56,730 nucleotides of DNA from an uncultured Bacteroidota bacterium. Its GTDB lineage: Bacteria; Bacteroidota; Bacteroidia; Flavobacteriales; Flavobacteriaceae. The stretch lies in assembly GCA_913062555.1 (NCBI GenBank), contig CAJXVU010000023.1, positions 1-56,730 of the forward strand, in the 5' to 3' direction. The notes beneath the pieces are model-generated. The model worked only from the letters and a program-made list of their open reading frames with translations. It searched no databases and was not told the DNA's origin. Positions 55,410-56,730 of the stretch are shown in pieces. Both the position numbers and the translations under genes were made by a program. Every line of letters begins with the position of its first letter. Position 1 is the stretch's first letter.

Positions 55410-55434
55410 AAACCCCTTCTACTTGAAGGGGTTT
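55410..55434 (+). terminator. Terminator of the T9SS/glycine-rich operon
   Basis: Perfect 10-base stem (aaaccccttc / gaaggggttt) with a 5-base loop, followed by a T-rich tail. Confidence 0.85.
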
Positions 55435-55530
55435 CTTTCTATTTATTATCGTAATTAATGGTAACCTTACACCTCTAATATAAGGAGTCTATTTTAAACA
55501 CTTTATACAATTCTCTAATCGACATCGCAT

Positions 55531-55698
55531 CTACCCCAACCAGCCATCTCTATCTAAACTCCGGTATTGAATAGCTTCACTAATATGGGTGCCGTTTACT
55601 TGGGCTACACCTTCCAAGTCAGCAATGGTTCTCGATACTTTCAAAATTCGATCATAAGCTCTGGCCGATAAGTTTAAACGTTCCATAGCGGTTTTAAC
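55531..55698 (-). pseudogene. YifB/ComM C-terminal fragment
   Basis: The minus strand reads [55 protein letters not shown] and TAG. This is the conserved end of the YifB / magnesium-chelatase-like AAA ATPase (ComM), whose full length is about 500 residues. Everything upstream is missing; a TGA precedes the fragment. Confidence 0.85.
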
Positions 55699-55734
55699 TC
55701 AATTCTTTCTTGACAACTGTCTTTTCATTTTCAG

Positions 55735-55857
55735 TTAATCCCATATTTGTAGTCGTTCAATTCCAATTGCTCTTAAATAAATCATATGCGGTCCTGGTGA
55801 TAGAATCATAATCAATGATGCCAATGCAAATAATAGTATGTCGTTAATCGATATCAT
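55735..55857 (-). pseudogene. LysE/RhtB N-terminal fragment
   Basis: From ATG 55857: MISINDILLFALASLIMIL then SPGPHMIYLRAIGIERLQ and a stop at 55735. The start (hydrophobic helix then SPGPxMIYL) is that of LysE-family amino-acid exporters (about 200 residues); only 40 codons remain. Confidence 0.75.
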
Positions 55858-55941
55858 ATTTCTATTTGTTCTAAAGTTTTCTCAACTGTTTTGTCAACAG
55901 AAATTAATTTTGAATTTAATACATTAGTTAAACTTGTCGGA
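55854..55941 (-). pseudogene. Unidentified C-terminal fragment
   Basis: Frame ending PTSLTNVLNSKLISVDKT, VEKTLEQIEI and TGA, with the TGA overlapping the LysE start as ATGA. It has no start of its own and collides with the cupin stop region. Probably the tail of a former gene coupled to lysE; family not recognised. Confidence 0.45.
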
Positions 55942-55948
55942 CATTTTC

Positions 55949-56272
55949 TTATATATAATCTAGTCTAATTGGTGAAAATACATCAACAACTTCTCCAGCC
56001 TCAATTATTTCTATTGAATGCTCAATATCTGCTGGAATAGAATAGGTGTCTCCTTCTGTTAAGGTATATTCTTTACCATCAAATTTTAATTTGTATTTTC
56101 CCGAGATGACGTAACCACTTTGTTCGTTAGGGTGTTTGTGAAAAGGGACAAAATCTGTCAATTTATATAGCATTTTCGTAACCATAGTGCTCTTTCCAAT
56201 AGAGAGCACTACAAAGTCCACTCCTAAAAATTGTTTTCTGGTTACATTTTCTTTTTTTACTATGTTTTTCAT
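55949..56272 (-). CDS. Small cupin-domain protein
   Basis: 107 residues, one cupin barrel. Motif 1 is PFHKHPNEQSGYVISGKYKL (metal histidines and glutamate-like positions) and motif 2 is YSIPADIEHSIEII. No other domain, so likely a metal-binding or small-molecule cupin of unknown role. Cytosolic. Confidence 0.85.
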   Translation of the reverse strand: MKNIVKKENVTRKQFLGVDFVVLSIGKSTMVTKMLYKLTDFVPFHKHPNEQSGYVISGKYKLKFDGKEYTLTEGDTYSIPADIEHSIEIIEAGEVVDVFSPIRLDYI

Positions 56273-56520
56273 TCGTTTAAATTTAATTTTTTAATTGTCC
56301 AAAATTGATTTTCAAACTATATTTTTTTTCTTCTCGCTGTGAAATTACAGGTAATCGTCTAGTATAAGAATAGGAGCGGATTTTGAAACGCTAACTTTTC
56401 GGATAAACACAGCCCTTTTTTATGTTTACTTACTTATGTTTTAGCGATTAAACCGCTATTATTTTTATACATAGTTACCAAACGTATGTACAATTAGTTT
56501 CAAAATTATGAGTACTAAAT
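56273..56520. other. Intergenic region
   Basis: About 250 bases, AT-rich, no gene or repeat recognised. Confidence 0.4.
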
Positions 56521-56730
56521 TTATTGTTCCTTCTTAAAATAAGCCGTTTTTAATTTATGGATAATTTCAGTGCTCACCCAATAAAAGTTTGGTAGTCCAC
56601 CTTCTTCGTTATTTCGACTAAAAAATAAATATTTACCATCTGGAGTGATACTCGGGCTTGTTTCGCCAAAATTAGAATTTACTTCATTTCCAAGGTTAAT
56701 TGGTTTTGACCATGTTCCGTTTTTCTTCTT
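56521..56730 (-). CDS. 3' end of a PD40 / TolB-like beta-propeller protein
   Basis: Only the last 69 codons are inside the window. They read WSKPINLGNEVNSNFGETSP, SITPDGKYLFFSRNN and YWVSTEIIHKLK, a typical PD40 blade (S-x-TPDGKYLFF). Likely an exported propeller protein, but the start and domain count lie outside. Confidence 0.8.
   Translation of the reverse strand, partial: KKKNGTWSKPINLGNEVNSNFGETSPSITPDGKYLFFSRNNEEGGLPNFYWVSTEIIHKLKTAYFKKEQ

Noticed and set aside
18087..55970. Shared string atctagtctaatt near 18089 and 55963
   Set aside because: A 13-base AT-rich match, once in a gap and once in the cupin coding end, is expected by chance or at least not interpretable.

Overview
The window is AT-rich (roughly one third G+C by eye) and reads as chromosomal DNA of a marine-type member of the Flavobacteriaceae (Bacteroidota). 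The evidence is type IX secretion (T9SS) sorting domains of both type A and type B, a futalosine-independent menaquinone cluster in flavobacterial order, single-chain serine dehydratase, the DUF2853 and CvfB families, lipoproteins with short Bacteroidota lipoboxes, and several perfect TAnnTTTG (-7) promoter elements in front of genes. No tRNA, rRNA, CRISPR array, insertion sequence or plasmid function was recognised.

Layout. 1-2.1 kb: an exported DUF3857 protein with its terminator. 2.1-11.8 kb (minus strand): the menaquinone genes menI-like, menF, menD, then DUF2853 and CvfB, a graveyard of two broken genes (6.58-7.08 kb), then menB, menA, an MBL-fold hydrolase, menC and a CPBP membrane protease. 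menE and an obvious menH are not here. 11.8-18 kb: small housekeeping and accessory genes (esterase, acetyltransferase, thioredoxin-like, lipoprotein alkaline phosphatase, SRPBCC, AraC/GyrI regulator, flavoproteins). 18-25.4 kb: dnaK, sdaA, panB, an RluA-type pseudouridine synthase and an aldehyde dehydrogenase, the last two apparently starting with TTG. 25.3-27.4 kb: an exported protein, a multi-span membrane protein and a histidine kinase in overlapping arrangement without a response regulator. 27.4-31 kb: a 5-oxoprolinase operon (pxpA, pxpB, pxpC) headed by an Nramp-fold transporter that has lost the usual metal-binding residues. 31-35.3 kb: an M16 protease lipoprotein and a DUF2891 lipoprotein.

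35.5-49 kb is an accessory and signalling region: a DUF1330-like exported protein, a membrane-anchored AraC regulator, a VanZ-like protein, a serine beta-lactamase-like hydrolase, an ECF sigma / anti-sigma / exported protein operon with overlapping ends, a D-aminoacylase lipoprotein, an esterase-fold TPR protein that seems to lack its catalytic serine (followed by an overlapping 43-residue membrane ORF), a membrane LuxR-type regulator and an AgcS alanine/sodium symporter.

49-56.7 kb is the most dynamic part: a 1104-residue T9SS type B protein flanked by a decayed direct repeat of its own 3' end, a SnoaL-like pseudogene, a two-gene operon (T9SS type A protein plus a chimera whose C-terminal 250 residues are encoded by strikingly GC-rich, glycine-rich, apparently foreign DNA), then a mosaic of fragments (YifB/ComM tail, LysE head and an unknown tail), a cupin gene, and the 3' end of a PD40 beta-propeller gene that runs off the window.

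The observations I would follow first are the noncanonical Nramp transporter coupled to pxpABC (a candidate 5-oxoproline importer), the GC-rich glycine-rich domain graft, the unpaired three-gene sensor locus with a possible ATT start, and the catalytically degenerate esterase with its overlapping small membrane protein.
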